From NCBI GenBank assembly GCA_013298375.1, contig JAAFHM010000033.1, forward strand, positions 1 through 17,592: DNA of 17,592 nucleotides, in the 5' to 3' direction. The position numbers and the translations under genes were made by a program. This DNA comes from Ignavibacteria bacterium. Its GTDB lineage: Bacteria > Bacteroidota > Ignavibacteria > Kapaibacteriales > UBA4661. Below, piece by piece: positions 1-6,802 of this stretch; positions within the stretch are counted from its first letter, which is position 1, and each line of letters starts with the position of its first letter. A model generated the notes under the pieces. That model saw only the letters and a program-made list of their open reading frames with translations. It made no database searches and was not told where the DNA came from.

Positions 1-117
1 TCCAAGAAACTTAACCACACGGCATTAAAATCAAAGATATACATTTCCGCTTTGAAGCGAGCTTTTGAAGAATTGAGAACTCTTGAACCTATTCAGCTTC
101 AGAACCTCGCTGCGTAA
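1..117 (+). CDS. 3' end of an unrecognised gene (partial)
   Basis: Frame 1 is open from the first base to a TAA at 115-117, encoding 38 residues that end in LEPIQLQNLAA. The piece is rich in Lys, Leu and Ala and looks helical. The 5' end lies outside the window. I do not recognise the family. A transposase C-terminus is possible, given the mobile elements nearby, but nothing in these residues shows it. The alpha/beta hydrolase gene follows on the same strand within 5-33 bp depending on its start, so the two could be co-transcribed. Confidence 0.5.
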   Translation, partial: SKKLNHTALKSKIYISALKRAFEELRTLEPIQLQNLAA

Positions 118-149
118 GGTGAGTGAATAAATTCTCTTTCCCCGCTATC

Positions 150-1043
150 ATGGAAACCGCATCACAACAGACTTCCAACGATATTTTGCCTAAGGATGTG
201 GTTGTTTCCGCGACCGACGGCTATGCTCTGGCAGCAAGTATTTATACGCCTTTGGTAAGCAATGGTCGTGTGATTTTGCTTAATTCCGGCACAGGCGTAA
301 AGCGCGGATACTACCGCAAGTTCTCATCATTCCTTGCCCGCGAAGGCTTTGTGGTCGTTACCTACGATTATCGTGGTATCGGCGATTCGCTGCGCGTCCC
401 GATTCACGATTTTGACACGAGCATCAGCGAATGGGGTGAAAAAGACTGTGTTGCTGCATTGGATTGGGTCGCAGAGCATTATCCCGAATTTCCTCTTACG
501 GTCATTGGGCATAGTGCGGGCGGGAAAATCCCGGGTTTCGCCCACAACAACACTCGTATTTCCTCGCTGGTAATGATTGCCGTGCCGAATAGTTATTGGG
601 GGTTGTGGCATTGGTGGGGGCGGCGCGTGTACTTCCTTGGCGTTCAGTTTGTGATGCCCGCACTGTCGCACATATTGTCGTATTTTCCGGCACGTTTTCT
701 GGGTTTGGGGGAAAATTATCCCAAAGGGGTGGCATTGCAATGGGCGCGGTGGAGCCGGCAACGCTTGTATTTACGCCACCCTGAGCGTGGACATTTTCCC
801 AATTACTTCGATACTTTTCGTGGGAAGGCTCTTTCCATCAGCTTTTCGGACGATATTATTGCGACCAGTGCGGCGGCGGCGGCATTTTTGCAGTTCTATA
901 CGCAAGCCGCCAGCCAGACGCATTGGCATATTGACCCCAAAGAGCATAATATCAAGGGTATTGGTCATTCCGGCTTTTTTCGTGAGGCGTGTGAACCGCT
1001 TTGGAAGCGGCTTGCGGATTGGATTGTGTCAGGGGGATTATAG
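150..1043 (+). CDS. alpha/beta hydrolase (COG4757-like / serine aminopeptidase S33 type)
   Basis: Alpha/beta-hydrolase fold enzyme, probably cytoplasmic because no signal peptide is visible. Substrate unknown. Numbering from an upstream GTG at 123 (306 residues), the core signatures are: a beta strand plus oxyanion loop near ILLNSGTGVKRGYY (51-64), FVVVTYDYRGIGDS (76-89), the nucleophile elbow GHSAGG (129-134, Ser131), a candidate acid in SFSDD (Asp243/244) and the catalytic His in GIGHSGFF (His282). The insert rich in Trp and Tyr (158-215) would be the lid over the active site. I chose ATG 150 (297 residues), since ctatcATGgaaacc matches the start context of the neighbours; GTG 123 also has purine-rich AAGG upstream, but only 3 bp away. 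A lipase, esterase or haloperoxidase-like role cannot be told apart from sequence. Confidence 0.85.
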   Translation: METASQQTSNDILPKDVVVSATDGYALAASIYTPLVSNGRVILLNSGTGVKRGYYRKFSSFLAREGFVVVTYDYRGIGDSLRVPIHDFDTSISEWGEKDCVAALDWVAEHYPEFPLTVIGHSAGGKIPGFAHNNTRISSLVMIAVPNSYWGLWHWWGRRVYFLGVQFVMPALSHILSYFPARFLGLGENYPKGVALQWARWSRQRLYLRHPERGHFPNYFDTFRGKALSISFSDDIIATSAAAAAFLQFYTQAASQTHWHIDPKEHNIKGIGHSGFFREACEPLWKRLADWIVSGGL

Positions 1044-1110
1044 AATGGGACGCGAACCCTAGTAGATCACTTGATTTACCAAACGCTTCAGTAAGCAATA
1101 AAAAAAATTG

Positions 1111-1275
1111 GTAACTGGTCAGGTGCGCCTGTCCGTCCTACGCTTTCCTAAGCGTAGAACGGATTACCCGGAAGACTTTTCGACAAAAACACGTATAAAT
1201 TATTACCGGGAAACCCGTGCGACGGCAGCGTTCTCGTACTCTTCAGCCGTCGGACGGGAAGACCTGACCAGTTAC
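1111..1275. mobile_element. IS66-like miniature inverted-repeat element (MITE), 165 bp
   Basis: The ends are perfect 14-bp inverted repeats: GTAACTGGTCAGGT at 1111-1124 and ACCTGACCAGTTAC at 1262-1275. They are flanked by an 8-bp direct repeat, AAAAATTG, at 1103-1110 and 1276-1283. Ends beginning GTAA with an 8-bp target duplication are the known hallmark of the IS66 family, so this is inferred to be a non-autonomous IS66 derivative moved in trans. It has no coding capacity. The interior can fold further: CTACGCTT/AAGCGTAG (1138-1145 with 1150-1157), CCCGG/CCGGG (1167-1171 with 1206-1210), and CCCGT plus CGACGGC (1214-1226) with GCCGTCG plus ACGGG (1246-1258). As RNA it would form a closed multi-branch structure. 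The perfect target repeat suggests a fairly recent insertion. Confidence 0.85.
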
Positions 1276-1325
1276 AAAAATTGAATATTTTGGGTGATGA
1301 CAGTGAATGGTCTGGTATTAAATAA

Positions 1326-1350
1326 GAAACGCCCCGTATTCACTCACGTC
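1326..1350 (+). promoter_or_regulatory. candidate ECF-type promoter for the sigma operon
   Basis: GAAAC (1326-1330), then exactly 16 bp, then CGTC (1347-1350). This matches the general form of ECF sigma promoters (a -35 AAC box, 16-17 bp, a -10 CGT box). The start of transcription would fall near 1356-1358, giving a leader of about a dozen bases before ATG 1370. It suggests that the sigma factor drives its own operon, which is common for ECF factors. The call rests on motif and position alone. Confidence 0.5.
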
Positions 1351-1369
1351 TTTGGAAAAACCAAGCACC

Positions 1370-1942
1370 ATGAAACCAGAACCCATCACCGACCAAGCCC
1401 TGCTTGCTGGTATCAAACAGCACGAAAGGGCAGCATTGAACATCCTTTACACATTTTACTATCCCACCGTTGAACGGTTTATTCTACGCAACAACGGCTC
1501 AAAAGCTGATGCGGAGGATGTTTTTCAAGAAGCACTTATCGTGTTGCTGAAAAAAATACCAACTGAAGATTTTACACTCACCTCGTCGCTTAAAACCTAC
1601 ATTTTTGCAGTTGCCAGCAATATTTGGTTCAAGCGCCTCCGCCGTGCAAAGCGCACTGTACAAGCCGATTTCACCGACTTCGACGAGGCACTCACCGCCC
1701 ACGACCACGATACGACCTACACACTCGAACTTGAAGCGGACGAGGAAGAGCAGACGCTCAAACTCCGCATCCAACGCTCATTAGAGAAAATTACGGAACA
1801 TTGCCAACGCCTCATTCGCGCTATCTTTTTTCAGAACAAAAAGGCAAGCGAGTTGGGTTACAAAAACGCCCACACCGCACAGAACCAGCAGTATAAGTGC
1901 ATGGAACAGCTTCGCAAAGTAAACGATACCCCTAACGCTTAA
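1370..1942 (+). CDS. ECF-family RNA polymerase sigma factor
   Basis: A 190-residue alternative sigma factor that would direct RNA polymerase to a small regulon. Region 2 covers roughly residues 24-93, with the DVFQEALIVLLKK helix (50-62) typical of region 2.2 and the TYIFAVASNIWFKRLRR segment (76-92) of regions 2.3-2.4. An acidic linker (97-127) follows. Region 4, the -35-binding helix-turn-helix, covers about 130-183, ending near QNQQYKCMEQLRK. Length is normal for the family. ATG 1370 (caccATGaaa) is preferred over an in-frame TTG at 1352, which would begin before the predicted transcription start. The next two genes follow at 11 and 34 bp, suggesting one operon. No classic membrane anti-sigma gene is adjacent. 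Cys144 and Cys177 exist, but no redox role can be claimed for them. Confidence 0.88.
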   Translation: MKPEPITDQALLAGIKQHERAALNILYTFYYPTVERFILRNNGSKADAEDVFQEALIVLLKKIPTEDFTLTSSLKTYIFAVASNIWFKRLRRAKRTVQADFTDFDEALTAHDHDTTYTLELEADEEEQTLKLRIQRSLEKITEHCQRLIRAIFFQNKKASELGYKNAHTAQNQQYKCMEQLRKVNDTPNA

Positions 1943-1953
1943 ACACAAACACA

Positions 1954-2214
1954 ATGGAAACACCCACAAACACGATGCTTCGGATGCAGCCGCAATCCGA
2001 AGCACAAGGAGCGGCTTGCCCGTTCATTCCGGCAGAAGAACGCCGCCGCGCACCTCTTTGGAAGCAAGTAACCACCTTCTTTTTTCGCTTTGGTGTCTGT
2101 CCAATGTGCATGACGGCAAGCGTTTCCTACAGTCTCTACGAACTCCTACGCTTCCGCCGTATTCGCCCCGAACACTCGGTGTGGTCAGTCGCGTCTGAGG
2201 CTTCTCGTCTGTAA
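1954..2214 (+). CDS. small CPxC protein between the sigma factor and the peroxiredoxin-like gene
   Basis: An 86-residue protein of no family I recognise. It starts at ATG 1954 (cacaATGgaaac), 11 bp after the sigma gene, and ends 34 bp before the next gene. It has three cysteines: Cys22 in ACPFIP and Cys49/Cys52 in CPMC. The stretch FFRFGVCPMCMT (43-54) has the same FFR-x3-CP-x-C-x-T pattern as the active-site segment of the downstream peroxiredoxin-like protein. The C-terminal third is basic (LLRFRRIRP). There is no signal peptide and no convincing membrane helix, although the segment around 39-62 is hydrophobic. Inference: a thiol or metal-binding partner of the neighbours, such as a sigma regulator or redox relay. 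An alternative is that it is a decayed remnant of a redoxin domain. Position supports it being real; function is unknown. Confidence 0.6.
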   Translation: METPTNTMLRMQPQSEAQGAACPFIPAEERRRAPLWKQVTTFFFRFGVCPMCMTASVSYSLYELLRFRRIRPEHSVWSVASEASRL

Positions 2215-2248
2215 ATTCATCTTGTTCAATCATCATTTCAAAACAACC

Positions 2249-2854
2249 ATGAAACTCACAACCAATAAACTCGCACCAACACTTCGTACCAACGATGTTT
2301 TTGGAACAACCTTCGACCTCCACGCCGCCGCTAGAAGTGGTCAGAAAATGTTGCTCAGTTTTTTTCGATCTGCGGGCTGCCCCGTCTGCAACACCCGTGT
2401 GGCGCAACTTATGGGCAATGTTCCGCGCTGGCAAGAACAAGGCTTAATCGTGGTTGCGGTCTATGAATCCAGCCGTGAAAATCTGCTCGGCTATGTGCAG
2501 GATGCCACAGAGCGCCGCCGTTTCCCGTTCACCATCATTGCCGACCCGGAACGTCGGTTTTATGAGGCTTTTGGCGTAGAATCGTCATTTAGCAAGATGA
2601 TGGGCGGTTTTATGAAAGGCTCTGTTATCAGCATGGCTAAAAATGGCAGCGATTTTGGCGGGACATTGGCAAAACCAAAGCAAGATGGCTCCATGACCCG
2701 CATCGGTGCAGACTTCTTGATTGATGGGCGCGGGTTCATCCACACCGCGCATTACGGCTCACACTTGGGCGACCATTTGCCTGTGGAAGCAGTCTCGCGC
2801 TTTGCGGCATTGCAAACTATCGGCATGAGTCCAAATGCCCACGTGACTGCATAA
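2249..2854 (+). CDS. peroxiredoxin-like (AhpC/TSA, Prx_like2-type) protein
   Basis: A 201-residue thioredoxin-fold protein, probably a cytoplasmic thiol peroxidase or thiol reductase. The active-site segment is SFFRSAGCPVCNTR (37-50), with a CxxC pair at Cys44 and Cys47 in the usual place after the first beta strand. VVAVYESS (68-75) and FPFTIIADPERRFYEAFGV (92-110) are typical of the AhpC/TSA core, and the tail has RIGADFLIDGRGFI and AHYGSHLGDHLP. The CPVC pair, rather than a lone peroxidatic Cys, is characteristic of the Prx-like2 group. ATG 2249 (caaccATGaaa) is chosen over a TTG at 2222. Last gene of the sigma operon; a likely target of that sigma factor and an effector against peroxide or thiol stress (inference). 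Confidence 0.82.
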   Translation: MKLTTNKLAPTLRTNDVFGTTFDLHAAARSGQKMLLSFFRSAGCPVCNTRVAQLMGNVPRWQEQGLIVVAVYESSRENLLGYVQDATERRRFPFTIIADPERRFYEAFGVESSFSKMMGGFMKGSVISMAKNGSDFGGTLAKPKQDGSMTRIGADFLIDGRGFIHTAHYGSHLGDHLPVEAVSRFAALQTIGMSPNAHVTA

Positions 2855-2880
2855 AATTCACTGGCTACAATATGGTACTT

Positions 2881-3009
2881 TAGGGCAATCGCATGAGAGT
2901 TTCAAACCCATATCAATCTTTGCTCTATTGAGCATTTGAATTGCAATCCATCCATTGGTTGGAAGGCTGAGGTTTTAAGCCGTTTTCAAAAAATCATCCG
3001 ATTGCCCTA
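2881..3009. mobile_element. miniature element, family B, copy 1 (eroded)
   Basis: Terminal inverted repeats TAGGGCAATCGCATGA (2881-2896) and TCATCCGATTGCCCTA (2994-3009) match at 15 of 16 positions over a 129-bp element. The first 29 or so bases of the left end match the inverted right end of the copy at 6668-6802, with differences at only two positions, which proves a shared family. No target duplication is left at this site. The interior is non-coding and has a small hairpin, TGCTC/GAGCA, around 2921-2934. It lies between the convergent ends of the peroxiredoxin-like gene and uvrC and may serve as a shared transcription end, although it has no strong U-run. Confidence 0.75.
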
Positions 3010-3063
3010 ACACTTGGGTACCAATTTCTACAAGCGATACAAGTGCAAACCATTCTCTCCATC

Positions 3064-4986
3064 TCATTTTCCCGACGGCGACGCAATATTTTGAGCAAAA
3101 TGCTCTCGCAGTTTTAGCGTCGCCTTCACGCCGACTGCTTTCTCCAAAGCCGCATCGGAAGCCGCTCTCACGCCTTCGACGGAACCGAATGTAATGAGCA
3201 ATTTTTGTGCGGTTTTCTCCCCAACACCGCCAATTTCCGTAAGTTCTGTTTGTAAGGTACGTTTGTCGCGGAGGGAGCGGTGGAACTCAATAGCGAAGCG
3301 GTGTGCTTCGTCGCGGACTTGTTGCAGAAGTTTCAAGCTGCTGGATGTTTTGGGCAGCAAAAGCGTGTCGGATTGAAATGGGAAAACAACCTCTTCAAGC
3401 CGCTTTGCCAGCCCAATAATGGGTATTTTTCCATACAGCCCCAACCCTTGAAGCACCTCCACAGCATGGGAAAGCTGCCCTTTGCCACCATCAACGATGA
3501 TTAAATCCGGTTCATCGGTTTTTTCCTCCAACATCCGTTTGTAGCGCCTTCCAACAACTTCTTGCATGGATTTGAAATCATCAACTCCTTCGACGGTGGT
3601 AATTTTGAATTTCCGATACTCCGACTTTTTGGGCTTGCCATCCACAAACACGACCATCGAAGAAACGGTCTCCGAGCCTTGAAAATGGGAGTTATCGAAG
3701 CATTCAATTCTGCGCGGTGGCTTGGAAAGGCGCAAATCGCGTTGCAGCGACAGCACCGCACGAGGAATCACCTTGTCTTTCTCCTGTTCGCGCTTCATGC
3801 GCTGCATAATCAGTTCTTTGAGCAGAAAATCGGCGTTCGCAGTTGCCATATTCACCAGTTTGCGCTTGTCGCCGTGTTGTGGCACGTGCAGATGCACCTT
3901 TGAGCCGCGTTTGGCGGTCAGCCACGCTTCCAGTATCGGCATATCGTCGAGGTCGGTGGGGACAAAAATTTCATCCGGCACATCGTCGCTTTCCAAATAA
4001 AAGCGCTCACACGTAGCCCGCACAATATCTGCTTCCGAGGTGTCTTCCGACTGCGCCACGTAGAAATGTTGTTTGCCAATCAACTTGCCATCACGAATTT
4101 TGAGAATAACCGCACACGCATCTTTTTCATTGCGAGAAAGCGCCAAAACATCACGGTCAACGGGGTCGGTGGAAAGCACTTTTTGCTTTTCGGAATATTC
4201 GCGGAGCGCCATGAGCCGATTCCGCACAATGGCAGCTTTTTCAAACTCCATTTCCTCAGAAAGCCTCGCCATTTCTTGCTCCAAATCCTGCTCGACTCCG
4301 CGCGATTTTCCACGCAAAATTTGCGCCGTTTGCTTAATCATATCGTTATAACGCACCTGACTCATCAAGCCTTCACAAGGACCATCGCACTTTTTAATTT
4401 GAAAATCCAGACAAACCTTGTACTTCCCTTTGGCAATAGATTCTTCCGTCAGTGGAAGGTCGCAGGAGCGCAAAGGAAAGAGCGATTTGACGAGATTGAG
4501 CATGATATACATATACTTCGCTTCGGTGTAAGGACCGAAGTATTTACTGCCGTCGCGGACGATTTTGCGGGTTGGAAAGACACGGGGAAACGGCTCGTTG
4601 GTAATGCAGATGTATGGGTACGTCTTGTCGTCTTTGAGCAAAATGTTGTAGCGTGGCTGATGCTCTTTGATAAGCGTATTTTCGAGAATAAGCGCTTCGA
4701 CTTCTGAATCGGTCAAGAAAAACTCCACATCGCGGATTTTGCTCACTAAAACGCGTGTTTTTGCATCCCGTGGGCGACCTTGCTGGAAGTACGACCGGAC
4801 GCGGTTCCGTAGGTTTTTTGCCTTACCGATATAGATAATTTTGCCCTGCTCGTCTTTGTGCAGATACACGCCCGGATTGGTGGGGATATTGTGTAATTTC
4901 TCCGCCAGTGTTGCCGTCGGAACAATCATTTCCGAAAGTTCATTGGCAACGGCTTCTAAATTTGGTGTTTGAACATCAGTATTCAT
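3064..4986 (-). CDS. uvrC: UvrABC excinuclease subunit C
   Basis: Nucleotide excision repair endonuclease that makes both incisions around a lesion bound by UvrB. From ATG 4986 the protein has 640 residues. The GIY-YIG nuclease lies at about 35-112 (GVYLHK at 39-44, YIGKAKNLRNR at 52-62). Four cysteines at 175, 192, 200 and 204 fit the reported iron-sulphur site of UvrC. The UVR/UvrB-contact helix pair is about 228-264. The RNase H-like second nuclease begins around 425 with FDNSHFQGSE (Asp431 catalytic). Tandem helix-hairpin-helix motifs close the protein (IGGVGEKTAQKLL, then GVKATLKLREHF). An in-frame TTG at 5010 is an alternative start, but the ccgcATGaat context favours 4986. Monocistronic here, divergent from dctA. 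Confidence 0.95.
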   Translation of the reverse strand: MNTDVQTPNLEAVANELSEMIVPTATLAEKLHNIPTNPGVYLHKDEQGKIIYIGKAKNLRNRVRSYFQQGRPRDAKTRVLVSKIRDVEFFLTDSEVEALILENTLIKEHQPRYNILLKDDKTYPYICITNEPFPRVFPTRKIVRDGSKYFGPYTEAKYMYIMLNLVKSLFPLRSCDLPLTEESIAKGKYKVCLDFQIKKCDGPCEGLMSQVRYNDMIKQTAQILRGKSRGVEQDLEQEMARLSEEMEFEKAAIVRNRLMALREYSEKQKVLSTDPVDRDVLALSRNEKDACAVILKIRDGKLIGKQHFYVAQSEDTSEADIVRATCERFYLESDDVPDEIFVPTDLDDMPILEAWLTAKRGSKVHLHVPQHGDKRKLVNMATANADFLLKELIMQRMKREQEKDKVIPRAVLSLQRDLRLSKPPRRIECFDNSHFQGSETVSSMVVFVDGKPKKSEYRKFKITTVEGVDDFKSMQEVVGRRYKRMLEEKTDEPDLIIVDGGKGQLSHAVEVLQGLGLYGKIPIIGLAKRLEEVVFPFQSDTLLLPKTSSSLKLLQQVRDEAHRFAIEFHRSLRDKRTLQTELTEIGGVGEKTAQKLLITFGSVEGVRAASDAALEKAVGVKATLKLREHFAQNIASPSGK

Positions 4987-5148
4987 GCGGCTTGGGGCAA
5001 AATGATACAAGATGGAATAGGCTCAAAAATAGGGAAAAAAGTCATTGATGATGATGGTTTTTTTGTAGATTGGAATTTGCCTGTTTGTCGGAGCATGATA
5101 TTCCGGCAGCACGATTCAATCTTTTTTACCATCCTCTTTATCCGCACC

Positions 5149-6411
5149 ATGTCTCAATCTGCCACCCCGAAGCCATTCTATAACAATCTCACCTTTCGCG
5201 TTGTCATTGCCGTTTTGATAGGCACTGTCTTGGGAGCATGGTTCCCGGAGACTGGTGCAGCAATGAAGCCGCTTGGCGACGTGTTTATCAAAATGGTGAA
5301 GATGATTGTGCCGCCTATTATTTTTTGCACCATCGTTACGGGCATTGCACACGTTGGCGATATGCGGCGTGTTGGCAAAATTGGTATAAAGGCATTGATA
5401 TATTTTGAGATTGTCACGACTCTGGCACTGATTATCGGCTTACTGGTTGTCAATATTCTTCAGCCCGGAGCTGGCTTCAATGTGAGCAGTATCCACGCTG
5501 ATATTTCGCAGTACACCGCCACTGCCCGCGCACAATCAACTGTCGAATTTCTTCTCAATATCGTCCCAAAGACCTTTGTGAGCGCTTTTGTCGAAGGGGA
5601 ATTGCTTCAAGTGCTGTTTGTGTCGCTGCTCTTTGCTTTTGGACTGATGTCCTTGGGTGAGCGCGGGCGCGTCGTATTGGAATTGCTGGAACGCATTACG
5701 GAGGTGCTGTTTCATATTATCGGCGTTATTATGAAAGTCGCACCAATAGGCGCTTTTGGAGCAATCGCCTTTACGATTGGTAAATTTGGTCTTGCCGCAC
5801 TTATTCCGCTTGCTAAACTCATGTTATCGTTTTATCTGACGTGTTTTCTCTTTGTAAGCGTGGTTTTATGGGGAATTGCGCGGTGGTACGGTTTTAGTTT
5901 GTGGAAAGTTTTCCGATATATCCGCGAGGAATTTGTATTGGTGCTTGGTACAGCCTCGTCGGAGTCGGTGCTGCCCCATATGATGCAAAAATTACAGCGT
6001 TTGGGGTGTAGTCGTTCCATCGTCGGCTTGGTGCTGCCGACGGGCTACTCGTTTAATTTGGACGGCACGTGTATTTATCTCGTTATGGGGGCAATGTTTA
6101 TTGCTCAGGCATACAATATTCCCCTCACGTTGGGGCAACAACTCTCAATTCTCGGCTTGCTTTTGATAACATCGAAGGGCGCAGCGACAGTCACGGGCGC
6201 GGGGTTTGTCACGCTCACCGCTACAATTGCGGCAACCGGTACGCTTCCCGTCGAAGGAATGGCGCTCTTGCTGGGCGTAAATCGGTTCATGTCGGAGGCG
6301 ATGTCCACAACCAACCTTATCGGCAATACCATCGCAACAATCGTGATTGCCAAAAGTGAGGGCGAACTTGATGAAACGATGATGCTCGAAGCGCTCAATA
6401 GCCGTCAATAG
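5149..6411 (+). CDS. dctA: C4-dicarboxylate:cation symporter (DAACS family)
   Basis: Inner-membrane secondary transporter that takes up C4-dicarboxylates such as succinate, fumarate and malate with sodium or protons. The 420-residue protein has the usual hydrophobic segments and re-entrant loop motifs of the family: TASSESVLPHMM, then GYSFNLDGT followed by IYLVMGAMFIAQ, then SKGAATVTGAGFV and NRFMSEAMSTTNLIGN. These follow E. coli DctA closely (SSESALP, PTGYSFNLDGTSIYL, DRFMSEARALTNLVGN), which favours dicarboxylates over glutamate. The frame stays open back to 4969, overlapping uvrC, but family alignment puts the start at ATG 5149 (gcaccATGtctc). It stands alone between a divergent uvrC and a mobile element, with no DctBS or DcuSR-type regulator in view. 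Confidence 0.9.
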   Translation: MSQSATPKPFYNNLTFRVVIAVLIGTVLGAWFPETGAAMKPLGDVFIKMVKMIVPPIIFCTIVTGIAHVGDMRRVGKIGIKALIYFEIVTTLALIIGLLVVNILQPGAGFNVSSIHADISQYTATARAQSTVEFLLNIVPKTFVSAFVEGELLQVLFVSLLFAFGLMSLGERGRVVLELLERITEVLFHIIGVIMKVAPIGAFGAIAFTIGKFGLAALIPLAKLMLSFYLTCFLFVSVVLWGIARWYGFSLWKVFRYIREEFVLVLGTASSESVLPHMMQKLQRLGCSRSIVGLVLPTGYSFNLDGTCIYLVMGAMFIAQAYNIPLTLGQQLSILGLLLITSKGAATVTGAGFVTLTATIAATGTLPVEGMALLLGVNRFMSEAMSTTNLIGNTIATIVIAKSEGELDETMMLEALNSRQ

Positions 6412-6667
6412 TGCGTAAAACGCGGAGTGCGAAGGAGGGTGCGAATTCAAACTACTAGTGGGGAAAGTAATTTTCGTTTTTGGCTTTGATACTGGCTTGG
6501 TGGGCAGAAACGAACAAATATACTCCACAAGAACATTGAAAGTATTTTCGCATATGAGCAAAATAATATTCTCTCTGCACCGCATCAATGCTCTATTGAA
6601 TAATTTTCGCACTTACAACTTAAACTCAAGAGTCCATCGTCCAACGGGAATCAACTCTATTCATTAG

Positions 6668-6802
6668 TAGGGCAATCGCATGAAAGAAAATCTATGCCGT
6701 AGAGACAAGGCATTGCCTTGTCTCTACACGTTGAACGACAAATACTGATGATATTTGAATGCTGATTTGGTGCGGGTTTGAAATTTTCATGCGATTGCCC
6801 TA
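6668..6802. mobile_element. miniature element, family B, copy 2 (intact, 9-bp target duplication)
   Basis: The ends are perfect inverted repeats of at least 18 bp: TAGGGCAATCGCATGAAA at 6668-6685 and its complement at 6785-6802. They are flanked by a perfect 9-bp direct repeat, ATTCATTAG, at 6659-6667 and 6803-6811. The element is 135 bp and non-coding. Its right end, read inward, continues as TTTCAAACCC and matches the left end of the copy at 2881. The 9-bp target size and end sequence would suit a transposase of the IS4, ISAs1 or IS5/IS903 type, but I cannot name the parent family. The centre holds a separate strong palindrome. It sits 85 bp upstream of the murE ATG, so it may affect murE transcription. 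Confidence 0.85.
6699..6727. repeat. 13-bp perfect palindrome nested in the miniature element
   Basis: GTAGAGACAAGGC (6699-6711), loop ATT, GCCTTGTCTCTAC (6715-6727). It would make a stable stem with a 3-base loop in RNA or extruded DNA. It is absent from the copy at 2881-3009, so it is an addition to, or a variant of, the element core. From memory, GTAGAGAC-type palindromes are widespread dispersed repeats in cyanobacteria and other phyla, so this may be a REP-like sequence nested inside the element. Confidence 0.8.

Larger units (their letters stand above)
1044..1369. other. intergenic region with a miniature element and a sigma-factor promoter
   Basis: This 326-bp gap holds no convincing gene. 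From left to right it contains about 59 bp of plain AT-rich sequence after the hydrolase stop, an 8-bp target repeat, the 165-bp IS66-like miniature element (1111-1275), the second copy of the target repeat, about 42 bp of AT-rich DNA, and the candidate ECF promoter (1326-1350). No clear rho-independent terminator for the hydrolase was seen apart from the hairpins inside the element. Confidence 0.7.

Noticed and set aside
327..761. Minus-strand reading frame opposite the hydrolase
   Set aside because: It lies wholly opposite a well-supported alpha/beta hydrolase and its Pro/His/Arg-rich translation resembles no domain.
1111..1275. Riboswitch or housekeeping RNA (6S, SRP, tmRNA)
   Set aside because: No conserved sequence of those RNAs was seen, and the flanking 8-bp direct repeat shows that the unit inserted as a mobile element.
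2024..2440. 138-residue minus-strand frame opposite the small CPxC gene and the peroxiredoxin-like gene
   Set aside because: It overlaps the convincing peroxiredoxin-like coding sequence and shows no motif. The plus-strand small gene fits the operon spacing better.
4066..4707. 213-residue plus-strand frame inside uvrC
   Set aside because: It is antisense to conserved UvrC sequence; its composition is what the reverse strand of that gene would give.
6584..6596. TGCTCTATTGA shared with the core of the element at 2881-3009
   Set aside because: An 11-base AT-rich match without surrounding similarity; most likely chance.
6458..6667. Short GTG-started plus-strand frame before the second element copy
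   Set aside because: Low-complexity translation, poor start context, ends in the target-repeat sequence; no family resemblance.
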